Notes: generated from the letters alone by a model not told the origin. A DNA stretch of 64,000 nucleotides from Sphingobacteriia bacterium 24-36-13 (GCA_002281875.1 NCHN01000001.1:123144-187143), one strand, 5' to 3'; counted from the first letter of the stretch, positions 1-8,991 are shown. Numbers and translations are program-made.

Positions 1-1130
1 ACAGGAATACCTTCGTAATCTCCATCATAAGATTTAGCAGCGATAGATTGTTGAATTTTATCAAAGCTAAATACAGGGATTAAGGCAGCTAGTTTACCAG
101 AACCAACAATGTATTCACCAGTTGGATCTACGTCACAACCATGTGGAGATTTAGGACAAGGAATAAAGTAAACGATGTCTTTAAATTCTTTTACATCTAA
201 TACCAATACTTCTTCTTCCATTTTAGAAGTTGCAGTGTGAGTAGCTTCATTCCAAGTGTTATGGGCATATTTAGTTTTTACTTTTTTGCCTTTACCTGCT
301 TTGATGTATTCCTCTGCTTTTTTCCAGTTTACTGCCATTATAAAGTCTTTATCTTTTTGAGAAGCATTGACTTCTAATAAAGTACTTGCTTGTTCAGTAT
401 TGTAGCAGCTAAAGAAAAACCAACCATGTGATTTGCCTTTGCCGGCTCTAGCCAAGTCAAAGTTTACGCCAGGTGTTTTTAATTGGAATGCAACTTTCAT
501 TTCCCCTGTTTCTTTTGCAACGCTCACAAAAGAGATATGGCCTTTAAAGTTTTTCTTGTAAGAATTGATAGGAACATCACCGTTGTCTTCATCAGAAGGA
601 ACGCTAAAACGTGTTCCTGCTACAATGTATTCAGAGTTTTCAGTTCCAAAAGGAGAACTGTGGTTTCCAGCACTATTGGGAAGTTCTATTATCTCAGCAG
701 TTTTGAAAGTTTTCAAATCAATTCTTGCTAAACGTGGCGTATTGTTACCATTTGCAAAAACCCATTTACCGTCGATTTCACCATTGGTCTGGCTCATTTC
801 GGTGTGGTGTAAATCGTCCCAAGGAACAAAACCATGAGAAGTATTTAGCATTGGTTTTGTTTCTTCGCTATATCCCCATCCTTTTTCAGGATCAACAGAG
901 AATACAGGAATTACCCTAAGCAAACGGCCACTAGGTAATCCGTATACACTCATTTGTCCGCTGAATCCACCAGATACGAAATTATAGAATTCATCGTATT
1001 TGCCAGGTGCAACATAAGCTTTTGCAGCAGCGTCTCCACTTACTGCACTACCTGTGCTTTTGGGTTTACACGAGAACAATGCAGCAGCAGATATCACTGC
1101 AGCAATCGAAGTTGATTGTATTAGTTTCAT
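1..1130 (-). CDS. nosZ: Nitrous oxide reductase NosZ, clade II type (C-terminus outside window)
   Basis: Reduces N2O to N2 in the periplasm using CuA and CuZ copper centres; last step of denitrification. I translated it from the ATG complementary to 1128-1130; about 376 residues are visible and the gene leaves the window still open, so the CuA cupredoxin domain is not seen. The N-terminus is a short Sec signal ending in a lipobox-like LFSC, not a twin-arginine leader, which is the clade II arrangement. The beta-propeller carries the DLHHTEMS segment that matches the CuZ histidine pair and, near the window edge, SPHGCDVDPTGEYIVGSGKL, a strongly conserved NosZ segment with another copper-ligand histidine. 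It lies 22 bp behind a c-type cytochrome gene on the same strand, its likely electron donor. The rest of the nos cluster would lie beyond position 1. Confidence 0.93.
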   Translation of the reverse strand, partial: MKLIQSTSIAAVISAAALFSCKPKSTGSAVSGDAAAKAYVAPGKYDEFYNFVSGGFSGQMSVYGLPSGRLLRVIPVFSVDPEKGWGYSEETKPMLNTSHGFVPWDDLHHTEMSQTNGEIDGKWVFANGNNTPRLARIDLKTFKTAEIIELPNSAGNHSSPFGTENSEYIVAGTRFSVPSDEDNGDVPINSYKKNFKGHISFVSVAKETGEMKVAFQLKTPGVNFDLARAGKGKSHGWFFFSCYNTEQASTLLEVNASQKDKDFIMAVNWKKAEEYIKAGKGKKVKTKYAHNTWNEATHTATSKMEEEVLVLDVKEFKDIVYFIPCPKSPHGCDVDPTGEYIVGSGKLAALIPVFSFDKIQQSIAAKSYDGDYEGIP

Positions 1131-1152
1131 GTTGATTTAATTGGTTTATTAT

Positions 1153-1647
1153 TTATTTAGCGCCATCATTTTTACGCATAAATTCAAGGATTTCTCTAGC
1201 CTCATTGTCTACCAAACCTTGATTAGGCATTCTAACCAAACACAATTCTAATTGTGCTTGTACTTTAGGATCTTTTTCAATCATTGGATCTGGGTTTGAA
1301 ATAAAGTTCATAATCCAATAAGGAGTATTGCGGGTAGTTACACCTTTCCATCCTGGTCCTACTAATCGCTCTTCAGTAAGTTTATGACAAGAGGTACATT
1401 TTGTTGCTGAAATGGCTTCTCCTTTTGTTGCCATTGCATTATCTAAAGCGCCAAGTGTAACATTTGACTCATTGAATTTACCTTCACCTCTCTTAGGGTC
1501 ATAATCAGAGGGAGTGGCAGTTGTAGTTGTTGCAGCTGCATCAGTCTCTGTTGCAGTTGCTTCGGCTTTAGGACCTCCACCACCGCAAGCAATTACAGCT
1601 AAGCAGAATGAAGTCATTAATAAGAATACGATAGGTTTTTTATTCAT
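1153..1647 (-). CDS. Mono-heme cytochrome c lipoprotein next to nosZ
   Basis: A 164-residue exported cytochrome. Residues 1-20 form a signal peptide with a lipobox ending at Cys21 (VIAC), followed by a Gly/Ala/Thr-rich linker to about residue 47 that would tether the domain to the membrane. The heme-binding motif CTSCH is at 84-88 and the likely distal Met ligand is Met140 in VRMPNQ. This is the small class I cytochrome commonly placed directly before nosZ in Bacteroidota nos clusters, so it probably passes electrons to NosZ (inference from context). I chose the ATG at 1647; a start 18 bp further upstream would precede a less natural signal peptide and lie at the candidate promoter element at 1665-1672. 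Confidence 0.88.
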   Translation of the reverse strand: MNKKPIVFLLMTSFCLAVIACGGGGPKAEATATETDAAATTTTATPSDYDPKRGEGKFNESNVTLGALDNAMATKGEAISATKCTSCHKLTEERLVGPGWKGVTTRNTPYWIMNFISNPDPMIEKDPKVQAQLELCLVRMPNQGLVDNEAREILEFMRKNDGAK

Positions 1648-1664
1648 AACATAAATATTTAGCA

Positions 1665-1672
1665 CAAATTTA
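1665..1672 (-). promoter_or_regulatory. Candidate -7 element for cytochrome c/nosZ
   Basis: On the minus strand this reads TAAATTTG, a perfect match to the Bacteroidota -7 consensus TAnnTTTG, 17 bp upstream of the cytochrome ATG at 1647. No convincing TTG -33 element lies at normal spacing, so this is a motif match only. Confidence 0.35.
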
Positions 1673-1750
1673 GGTAGACCAAATATCCTATTTTATGATT
1701 ATGGTCATATTTCAAAACTATAATATAGCTTGCACTCAATATTTTTTTTT

Positions 1751-2398
1751 ATGTCCGCAATTTTTATTATATTAAGTACTTCAGTTACTTGGTTAGATTC
1801 GCTTTTAAAAGCAGATCAGGAATTGTTTTTAAAAATCAATACTGTTTATATTCATCCATTACTTGATGCTGTTTATCCTTGGTTTAGAGAAGGAAATACT
1901 TGGATGCCTTTGTATTTATTTATCATTGTGTTGTCCTTGGTGAATTTTAAACATAAGGCTTTTGCTTTTATTTTATTTGCAGTAGTAACAGTTGTATTAA
2001 CCGATCAAATAAGTAGCAGTATAATAAAGCCTTTTTTTGAAAGACCTAGACCTTGCAGAGATCCTATTTTGATGAATCAAATTCGACTATTACTAAACGG
2101 TTGTTCTGGAGGATATAGTTTTACTTCCTCACATGCTACTAATCATTTTGGTTTTGCTATTTATATATGTTTAACGATGGGAAATATCATTGGCAAGTGG
2201 AAATATGCTTTTTTAATTTGGGCAGCAACAATTGCCTATGGTCAAGTATATGTTGGGGTGCACTATCCATTAGATATTTTTTTTGGCGCAATTCTCGGGT
2301 CTTTAATTGGATTCGTAACGGCATATTTGAACAATAAAACTGCTGGAAAAATTACTTCAGATGACATTCAAAATAAACTAACACATGGTATCCAATAA
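1751..2398 (+). CDS. PAP2-family membrane phosphatase
   Basis: A 215-residue integral membrane phosphatase of the PAP2 superfamily, which removes phosphate from lipid phosphates such as undecaprenyl pyrophosphate, phosphatidic acid or lipid A. The three signature blocks are visible: KPFFERPRP, then SSHATNHF (equivalent of PSGH), then the GQVYVGVHYPLD block with the nucleophile-assisting His and Asp. In the second block the usual Gly before His is Ser. Hydrophobic helices surround the motifs. The reading frame is open upstream to a TTG at 1730, but the ATG at 1751 starts directly at a hydrophobic segment and is preferred. Its 3' end overlaps the next gene by 14 bp, so the two are probably translated together; the glycosyltransferase partner suggests a role in lipid A or carrier-lipid metabolism (inference). 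Confidence 0.85.
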   Translation: MSAIFIILSTSVTWLDSLLKADQELFLKINTVYIHPLLDAVYPWFREGNTWMPLYLFIIVLSLVNFKHKAFAFILFAVVTVVLTDQISSSIIKPFFERPRPCRDPILMNQIRLLLNGCSGGYSFTSSHATNHFGFAIYICLTMGNIIGKWKYAFLIWAATIAYGQVYVGVHYPLDIFFGAILGSLIGFVTAYLNNKTAGKITSDDIQNKLTHGIQ

Positions 2399-4055
2399 AT
2401 TCTTTTATGCTGTTATTGGAAGTTGTATTGTTATTTATATAATTGGAATATTTGCAATTCCTCTAATGGATATTGATGCTTCTCAATATGCTTCAATAAG
2501 TAGAGAAATGCTAGAGCGGGATAGTTTCTTGCAAATTTTTGACCAAGGGCAAAATTATTTAGATAAACCACCTTTACTATTTTGGTTGTCTGCATTCAGC
2601 ATGCATATATTAGGCGTTTATGATTGGGCATATAGACTGCCTTCTTTATTTGTGCTGTTGGGGGGTATTTATGCCACTTATCAATTTGCGAAAATGTATT
2701 ATGGAGATGCGATTGGTAAACTGAGCGCAATGGTATTGGCTTCTTCTCAAGCAGTATTTTTAATTAGCCACGACGTAAGAACAGATACCATGCTGATGGG
2801 TTGGGTAATGCTTTCTATTTGGCAACTAGCGGTTTGGTTTAAACACCAGCGCTGGGCAAATTTTGTTTTGGCATTTATTTTTATAGGTTGTGGATTGATG
2901 ACCAAAGGGCCTATTGCATTGATGGTTCCGGGTCTAGCTTTTGCTAGTCATTTTTTAATACAAAGAAACTGGAAACAGTTTTTTAGGTGGGAGTATATAG
3001 TTGGAATCTTAATAATTGGAATCATCCTATTACCCATGTGTATGGGGCTTTATCAGCAGTACGATTTACAGCCAGGTAAATTAATAAATGGAAGACCGAT
3101 TGAGTCTGGTCTTCGTTTTTATTTTTGGACACAAAGTTTCGGCAGGTATACAGGAGAAAATTTTTATCATGAAATGAGCCATTTTACATTCTTGTTAGAG
3201 AATATGTTTTGGAGTTTTCTGCCTTGGATTTTTTTCTTTTTGCCTGCACTATTTTTTGCAATCAAAGCACTAATAAAACAACAATTGCGCATAACGAATG
3301 AACAAGAATTTATTACTACAGGCGGTTTTATATTAACCTATTTAATACTAGCAAGAAGCCAGGCCCAATTGCCTCATTACATATTTGTAGTTTATCCTTT
3401 GGCTTCTGTTATCACTGCTAAATTTTTATATGACTTATTTTACTTGAAAAAGTGGGTGAAATGGGAAAAAGGACTTTACTATTTTCATTTATTTATTTGG
3501 GGCCTACTATGGATCGCTATTATTGCTATCACTAGTTTAGTATTTGAGGAAGTCTCCAAAATAGTTCCAGTAATGGCAATAGTTGGGCTGGGTATATTTA
3601 TTTGGGTTGCTGCTAAAAAAACGGCTTTAATCCCAACGCAGTTGGTCATGGCTTTAATGACAAGTATTGGAGTAAATATTTTTTTGAGCACTACCTTTTA
3701 TCCGAACTTACTCAAATTTCAAATGGGTAATGATGCTGCAAAAGCCATTAAAGAAAAGCGGCTAAATGTAAAAGAGATTAATTTATACGGGATCCACAAT
3801 AGCAATGCACTTCATTTTTATTCAAAGCATATATTCCCCTATAAATCCAATAAATTATTGTTCAAACCCCAAGATAAAGTATTGACAAGTAAAGACAGTG
3901 TTGCCGTTTTCAAATACCTATTTCCTTCCGCTACTTTAGTTCATGAAGGAAATCAATTTGCTGTTTCATTATTAACCATTCAATTTTTAAACCCAGCAAC
4001 TAGGGGAACGGAGACTCCCAAGTATGTCATTTTAGATTTAGATGGTAAGCCTTAG
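2385..4055 (+). CDS. ArnT-like polyprenyl-phosphate glycosyltransferase (GT39/GT83 superfamily)
   Basis: A 556-residue multi-spanning transferase of the PMT/ArnT superfamily. These enzymes move a sugar from a polyprenyl-phosphate donor to lipid A or protein on the outer face of the inner membrane. The first periplasmic loop carries DIDASQYASISREML, with the acidic residues typical of the catalytic site, followed by YLDKPPLLFWLSA, a hallmark of the ArnT group. About twelve hydrophobic segments follow, then a hydrophilic C-terminal domain from about residue 440. It starts inside the last codons of the PAP2 gene. Donor and acceptor cannot be told from sequence; lipid A modification is one possibility, so I give no symbol. 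Confidence 0.85.
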   Translation: MVSNKFFYAVIGSCIVIYIIGIFAIPLMDIDASQYASISREMLERDSFLQIFDQGQNYLDKPPLLFWLSAFSMHILGVYDWAYRLPSLFVLLGGIYATYQFAKMYYGDAIGKLSAMVLASSQAVFLISHDVRTDTMLMGWVMLSIWQLAVWFKHQRWANFVLAFIFIGCGLMTKGPIALMVPGLAFASHFLIQRNWKQFFRWEYIVGILIIGIILLPMCMGLYQQYDLQPGKLINGRPIESGLRFYFWTQSFGRYTGENFYHEMSHFTFLLENMFWSFLPWIFFFLPALFFAIKALIKQQLRITNEQEFITTGGFILTYLILARSQAQLPHYIFVVYPLASVITAKFLYDLFYLKKWVKWEKGLYYFHLFIWGLLWIAIIAITSLVFEEVSKIVPVMAIVGLGIFIWVAAKKTALIPTQLVMALMTSIGVNIFLSTTFYPNLLKFQMGNDAAKAIKEKRLNVKEINLYGIHNSNALHFYSKHIFPYKSNKLLFKPQDKVLTSKDSVAVFKYLFPSATLVHEGNQFAVSLLTIQFLNPATRGTETPKYVILDLDGKP

Positions 4056-4061
4056 ACTGCT

Positions 4062-4069
4062 TATTTTTG
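4062..4069 (+). promoter_or_regulatory. Candidate -7 element for the CorC-type gene
   Basis: TATTTTTG matches TAnnTTTG and ends 15 bp before the ATG at 4085. It also overlaps the alternative in-frame TTG at 4067, which argues for the ATG as the start. The -33 region is not clear. Confidence 0.35.
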
Positions 4070-4084
4070 CTTATTTTTACCAAA

Positions 4085-5374
4085 ATGATGGAATTTTTTC
4101 TGATACTCTTTTTAATAATTGTCAATGGGCTTTTTTCCATGGCTGAAATTGCCTTAGTGTCTGCTAGAAAAGCACGCCTTGAAGCGCAAGCAGCAAAAGG
4201 AGATGAAGATGCAGCAAAGGCACTCAAATTGGCCAATCATCCAGATACTTTTTTGTCTACTGTTCAAATTGGCATTACTTTAATAGGAATTTTAACCGGT
4301 ATTTTTTCAGGTGATAAGTTCAAGGAACCTTTAGCGGCTTGGCTGTCGGGTTTTAGCGGCTTGGCTGAGTACAGTACAACTATCTCTACCACTATTATTG
4401 TAATTATTGTTACTTATTTATCATTGGTTTTAGGTGAATTAGTTCCTAAAAGGATTGGATTAAGTAATCCAGAAGGTATTGCAAAATCAGTAGCAGGCCC
4501 TATGCGTGTTGCTGGTTGGATTACGTTTCCGTTTATTTGGCTATTGTCTAAGTCTTCTCATTTAATAGTGAAAATGCTTCGAATTAAAGCCAATGACAAT
4601 CAAGTTACCGAGGAAGAAATTAAGGCAATCATTAGTGAGGGTACTGAACAAGGCACTATTGAAGAAGCAGAGCAAGAAATCATAGAAAGGGTTTTTCATT
4701 TAAGCGATCGTAATATTACTTCTTTAATGACGCATAGAAGTGATATTGAATGGTTAGATGGCGAAAAGAAAGTAGGCGAAATAAGGGCTCAGTTGCAAGA
4801 CATGATCCACTCTGTCTATCCGGTTTGCGAAGACGATATTGATCATATTAAAGGGGTGGTTTCAATAAAAGACTTATTTACCTCAGACGAGAATGCAACC
4901 ATTTTCTCCATCATGCGTGCAGCCATGTATGTGCCAGAAAACAACTCTGCGTATCAGGTGTTGGAAAAATTTAAGCAGACCAAGATTCACCAATGTTTTA
5001 TTGTGGATGAATATGGGAGTGTTCAAGGATTAATGACTTTAAACGATATTCTAGAAGCTATAGTAGGAGATATACCTCAAGAAGAAGACGAAGATTATGA
5101 AATTATTGAACGCGCTGATGGCTCTTATTTAATTGATGCACAGATTCCATTTTATGATTTTCTAAGCAAATTTGATAAAACAGAGTGGATGGAGAAATGG
5201 GAGCAAGACTTTAATACCCTTGCAGGTTTTATTATCCACCATTTAGAAAGAATTCCTAAAACTGGGGAGACTTTAGAATGGGAATCTTTTACCTTCGAAA
5301 TTATTGACATGGATAACCATCGGATTGATAAGGTATTGGTTACTACCTCAGAAGCTTTGGCCAATGAGGATTAA
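4085..5374 (+). CDS. CNNM/CorC (HlyC) family membrane protein with CBS domains
   Basis: A 429-residue member of the DUF21-CBS-CorC_HlyC family, linked to magnesium or other divalent cation efflux. The N-terminal DUF21 part (about 1-180) has a hydrophobic start, MAEIALVSARKARLEA, and the LVLGELVPKRIGLSNPE block typical of the family. A pair of CBS domains follows (about 200-330, with ITSLMTHRSDIEWLD and the second-CBS segment MTLNDILEAIVGDIP), then the small C-terminal CorC_HlyC domain. Length is normal. It starts 30 bp after the glycosyltransferase stop but seems to have its own promoter element. Its TAA shares the palindrome TTAA with the stop codon of the convergent DUF6702 gene. Confidence 0.92.
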   Translation: MMEFFLILFLIIVNGLFSMAEIALVSARKARLEAQAAKGDEDAAKALKLANHPDTFLSTVQIGITLIGILTGIFSGDKFKEPLAAWLSGFSGLAEYSTTISTTIIVIIVTYLSLVLGELVPKRIGLSNPEGIAKSVAGPMRVAGWITFPFIWLLSKSSHLIVKMLRIKANDNQVTEEEIKAIISEGTEQGTIEEAEQEIIERVFHLSDRNITSLMTHRSDIEWLDGEKKVGEIRAQLQDMIHSVYPVCEDDIDHIKGVVSIKDLFTSDENATIFSIMRAAMYVPENNSAYQVLEKFKQTKIHQCFIVDEYGSVQGLMTLNDILEAIVGDIPQEEDEDYEIIERADGSYLIDAQIPFYDFLSKFDKTEWMEKWEQDFNTLAGFIIHHLERIPKTGETLEWESFTFEIIDMDNHRIDKVLVTTSEALANED

Positions 5375-5859
5375 AAACTAAAACTTGTTGACTTGTTAGG
5401 GTAATCTAATTTGTAGCTCTTTTGATTCCCTTTACTCTTTACATGAAACAAATTGATTTGACTGTTCTCAAAATCGTGTAATATGGCGCAGTTAATATCT
5501 ACTGTATTCATTTCTTTTATATCGGTTACTTCAAAATAAGACCAGGTACTTTCTTTGATAATTTCATATCCAATATAATTGAGTTTCACTGCCTTCCCAT
5601 TGATCTTTAATAGAAGTGTTTTACTGATGTACTGACTAATTTTTTGGTCAATAAGGGCTTTGTTTGTTGGCTTAATAATATCAATGGTGCCGGTACTTTG
5701 TTTCTGTAGGGTTTTCTCCAAATCATCTGTGAATATTCTAACACTTATTTCTGCTGTTGCGTCTTTTGGATTATGCTCAATTTCGATTACAGAAACAAAA
5801 AAAGGGTGCAAAATTGCTATACTTACACTTATTAACCATTGAGCGAATATTGTTGCCAT
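5371..5859 (-). CDS. DUF6702 family protein
   Basis: A 162-residue protein matching, by recognition, the DUF6702 family of Bacteroidota. It starts with a hydrophobic segment (residues 3-18) that could be a signal peptide or anchor. The remainder is rich in beta-strand and includes HPFFVSVIEIEHN, EISVRIFTDDLEKTL and a mid-protein LKINGKAVKLNYIGYEI stretch, all characteristic of this family. Function is not known. In many Bacteroidota it sits beside a HupE/UreJ-like gene and an M1 peptidase, as it does here where those genes run divergently 50 bp away. That conserved neighbourhood is the best clue to a shared process. Confidence 0.75.
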   Translation of the reverse strand: MATIFAQWLISVSIAILHPFFVSVIEIEHNPKDATAEISVRIFTDDLEKTLQKQSTGTIDIIKPTNKALIDQKISQYISKTLLLKINGKAVKLNYIGYEIIKESTWSYFEVTDIKEMNTVDINCAILHDFENSQINLFHVKSKGNQKSYKLDYPNKSTSFSF

Positions 5860-5908
5860 TAAAACAATTTATTTACTGCAAATGTCGGTTTTAATTTAAA
5901 TTGCTCCA

Positions 5909-6490
5909 ATGAATGATTTTGGTCTCTTTTTTGAAATGGGTTACCAGCATATTGCTGACTTAAAAGGAATCGACCATATTTTATTTGTACTAGTATTATG
6001 TATACGCTACCAGTTTGCAGACTGGAAAAAGTTGCTTTGGTTAATTACCGCTTTTACCATTGGTCATTCTATAACCCTTGCATTAAGTGTTTTTAATATT
6101 TTGAATTATTCTACCAGTTGGATTGAGTTTTTGATTCCAGTAACAATTCTTATAACTGCAATTAGTAATGTGTTTGTTAAGAAGTTTGTATACAAAGCAA
6201 AATTCCCCTTAATCTATTTCTTTGCCCTCTTTTTTGGCCTTATTCATGGATTGGGGTTTAGCAATTACCTCAAAAGCTTATTGAGTAAAGGGGAAAATAT
6301 TGTTCCAGAACTCTTGGCATTCAATTTAGGTTTAGAAGCGGGGCAACTCTTGATTGTATTATCTATTCTGTTTATTTCACTTATATTCGTAAACCTTTTT
6401 AAAGTTAATAGAAGAGAATACATTCTGTTTATTACAGGGGGTGTTTTTGCAATTGCACTTCAAATGGCTTTGGAAAGAATTCCATTTTAA
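5909..6490 (+). CDS. HupE/UreJ-family membrane protein
   Basis: A 193-residue polytopic membrane protein. The family signature is visible: GYQHIADLKGIDHILFVLVL at about 11-30, with His residues in the first helices, then TAFTIGHSITLAL, and later FALFFGLIHGLGFSNYL. In characterised relatives HupE and UreJ act in nickel or cobalt import, but the short Bacteroidota group has not been assigned a substrate as far as I know. About six hydrophobic segments are visible. The gene is 15 bp upstream of the first M1 peptidase, so the two are probably co-transcribed. It is divergent from the DUF6702 gene. Confidence 0.82.
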   Translation: MNDFGLFFEMGYQHIADLKGIDHILFVLVLCIRYQFADWKKLLWLITAFTIGHSITLALSVFNILNYSTSWIEFLIPVTILITAISNVFVKKFVYKAKFPLIYFFALFFGLIHGLGFSNYLKSLLSKGENIVPELLAFNLGLEAGQLLIVLSILFISLIFVNLFKVNRREYILFITGGVFAIALQMALERIPF

Positions 6491-6505
6491 TAAATCAGCA
6501 CTATT

Positions 6506-8899
6506 ATGAAGAAAATTACGGTGTTATTTTTTGCTTCTGTACTCGCTTTAAGCAGTCAGGCGCAGAACATCATGAACAACCCCACTTCTAATCACGGTAA
6601 CAAATTTGAGCAATTAGGTACTATTTTGCCTACGCCCAATGAATACCGTACTGCAAGTGGTGCTCCAGGTCCTAAGTATTGGCAGCAAAGAGCCGACTAT
6701 GTTATCAAAGCAGAGTTAGACGAAGCCAATCTTAAATTAAAGGGAACAGAAACAGTCACTTATTTTAACAATTCCCCTGATGTGTTAACCTATTTATGGT
6801 TACAGTTAGACGAGAATGAGCACAGCAGTAAGAATAATGCGAACTATCAAGATGCATCTTCTATGCCACGCCAATTAACAACTGCTGCTTTAGACAATAT
6901 GGCTGCAGCAAAAACAGACAATGGCAATGGTCATATCATTTCATCATTAACAGATGCTGCTGGTAAATCTTTAAAGTATACCATTAACAGAACAATGATG
7001 CGAATTGATTTGCCAAGTCCTTTAAAGCCTGGTCAAAAATTCGTGTTTAATGTAGCATGGAGTTATAAAGTAACCAATCGTATGACCGTTGGGGGAAGAG
7101 GTGGATATGAAACCTTAGAAGACGGGAATAATTTATTCACCATGGCACAGTGGTTCCCTCGTTTATGTGTGTATAGTGATTTTCAAGGATGGCAAAATCA
7201 GCAGTTTACAGGCAGAGGAGAATTTGCTTTAGCTTTTGGTAACTACGATGTAACACTAACCGTACCAGCTGACCATATCGTGTTAAGTACGGGCGTTTGT
7301 CAAAACTATGCTCAGGTATTGTCACCAGCTCAAATGGCTAGATGGAATCAAGCCCAAACTGCAAAAGAGCCTGTTGAAATTGCTACTCTAGCTGAAGCCA
7401 ATAGCAAAGAGAACACAAAGAGCACGCAGAAAAAAACTTGGGTTTACAAAGCGGAGAATGTGCGTGATTTTGCATGGACAACCAGCCGCAGGTATATATG
7501 GGATGCAATGCCAGTATATGTTGAAGGAAAGAAGATTATGTGTATGAGTGGCTATCCTAAAGAAGCCTATGGTTTATATAGAAAATATTCTACTAAAGTA
7601 GTGGCACATACCATCAAATCTTATTCTAAGTTTTCTATTCCTTATCCTTATCCAGTGGCTCAAAGTATTGAGGCTTCTAATGGTATGGAGTATCCAATGA
7701 TTTGTTTTAACAATGGTAGAACCAATAAAGATGGTTCTTACAGTGAGCAAACCAAAGTAGGTATGATTGGCGTAATTGTTCACGAAGTAGGGCATAATTT
7801 CTTCCCTATGATTGTGAACAGCGACGAGCGTCAATGGAGTTGGATGGACGAGGGTATCAATAGCTTTGTTCAATATTTAACAGAAGAGTTATTCGATAAT
7901 AAATACCCTTCAAGAGGTGGCCCAGCTTGGGGAATTGCCGGATATATGCGTTTGCCAAAAGAGCAGTTAGAGCCTATTATGACCAATAGTGAAAACATTG
8001 TATTATTTGGGCCTAATGCTTATACAAAGCCTGCCACTGGTTTAAATATACTTCGTGAAACCATTATGGGCCGTGAATTATTTGATTACGCTTTTAAAGA
8101 GTATGCTAGAAGATGGGCGTTTAAACATCCTACACCAGCAGACCTGTTCAGAACTATGGAAGATGCAAGTGCAGAAGATTTGGATTGGTTTTGGAGAGGA
8201 TGGTTCTATGGAATTGATCCAGTAGATATTGCTATTGATACGGTTAAGCATGCGGTGATGAATCCAGATGCAGTTCCAACTGCACCACAGGCATCTACTC
8301 AAACAATGTCTTTAGCTAGGCCTTTATTTAGCGGACCAGCAGCATTTGATGACATTTCTAAGCAAAGAAATAGAAACGATAAGAGCATTGTATTCCAAAC
8401 AGATGTAGATACCAGTTTAAGAGATTTTTATTGGAGATATACCAGAGGAATTGAGCCTTATGATTCTACCGTTAAATTCTCTTTCCCTGCTCCAACAGCA
8501 CCAATCGCTTTAACAGAAGAAGAGAAAAACAAATACAAAAATGTGAATTTGTATGAAGTTACTTTTTCTAATAAGGGTGGATTAGTAATGCCGATTATTG
8601 TAGAGTTCACTTTTGAAGACGGAACCTCTGAAACAGAAAGAATTCCTGCACAAATTTGGAGAAAGAATGAACAAAAAGTAACCAAACTCTTTATGACTAC
8701 TAAAAAAGCAAAAGCCATTAAAATAGATCCAATGAGAGAAACAGCAGATATTAATGAAGGGAACAATAGCTGGCCTAAGAATGGTGTAGCACCTGAACCA
8801 AGCAAATTCAGCTTATTCAAGGGTGCTGCAGGTAGAGCTCGTGGTGTATCATTTGGCGTAAATCCTATGCAAAATGCTATGCAGAAAGCCAATAAGTAA
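6506..8899 (+). CDS. Secreted M1-family metallopeptidase (copy 1)
   Basis: A 797-residue zinc aminopeptidase-like protein. It has a Sec signal peptide (1-19, cut after SSQAQ or so), a beta-rich N-terminal domain, and the zinc site HEVGH at 426-430 with the third ligand Glu449 in WMDEG, the HExxH-18-E arrangement of family M1. The C-terminal part after about 590 is an insertion-rich beta region. Mature N-terminus NIMNNPTSNHGNKFEQLG is shared almost exactly with the next gene. Co-transcribed with the upstream HupE-like gene. A hairpin follows its stop (8920-8950), separating it from copy 2. The substrate is unknown; a periplasmic or surface peptidase is inferred. Confidence 0.93.
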   Translation: MKKITVLFFASVLALSSQAQNIMNNPTSNHGNKFEQLGTILPTPNEYRTASGAPGPKYWQQRADYVIKAELDEANLKLKGTETVTYFNNSPDVLTYLWLQLDENEHSSKNNANYQDASSMPRQLTTAALDNMAAAKTDNGNGHIISSLTDAAGKSLKYTINRTMMRIDLPSPLKPGQKFVFNVAWSYKVTNRMTVGGRGGYETLEDGNNLFTMAQWFPRLCVYSDFQGWQNQQFTGRGEFALAFGNYDVTLTVPADHIVLSTGVCQNYAQVLSPAQMARWNQAQTAKEPVEIATLAEANSKENTKSTQKKTWVYKAENVRDFAWTTSRRYIWDAMPVYVEGKKIMCMSGYPKEAYGLYRKYSTKVVAHTIKSYSKFSIPYPYPVAQSIEASNGMEYPMICFNNGRTNKDGSYSEQTKVGMIGVIVHEVGHNFFPMIVNSDERQWSWMDEGINSFVQYLTEELFDNKYPSRGGPAWGIAGYMRLPKEQLEPIMTNSENIVLFGPNAYTKPATGLNILRETIMGRELFDYAFKEYARRWAFKHPTPADLFRTMEDASAEDLDWFWRGWFYGIDPVDIAIDTVKHAVMNPDAVPTAPQASTQTMSLARPLFSGPAAFDDISKQRNRNDKSIVFQTDVDTSLRDFYWRYTRGIEPYDSTVKFSFPAPTAPIALTEEEKNKYKNVNLYEVTFSNKGGLVMPIIVEFTFEDGTSETERIPAQIWRKNEQKVTKLFMTTKKAKAIKIDPMRETADINEGNNSWPKNGVAPEPSKFSLFKGAAGRARGVSFGVNPMQNAMQKANK

Positions 8900-8919
8900 T
8901 TGATTAAATAGATAATTGA

Positions 8920-8950
8920 ATGCCACCTGTTTAAATACGGGTGGCATTTT
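8920..8950 (+). terminator. Hairpin terminator between the two M1 peptidase genes
   Basis: ATGCCACCTG at 8920-8929 pairs with CGGGTGGCAT at 8938-8947 (ten pairs, one of them G-T) around an eight-base AT loop, followed by a T-rich stretch. It probably ends or weakens transcription from copy 1 before copy 2. Confidence 0.7.
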
Positions 8951-8991
8951 GTATTTTAGCCATCCTTATGTTTCTGACTAAACAAACCATT

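Noticed and set aside
483-919. Plus-strand ORFs of 64-90 residues near the left edge
   Set aside because: They lie antisense to nosZ, whose frame reads through with clear motifs.
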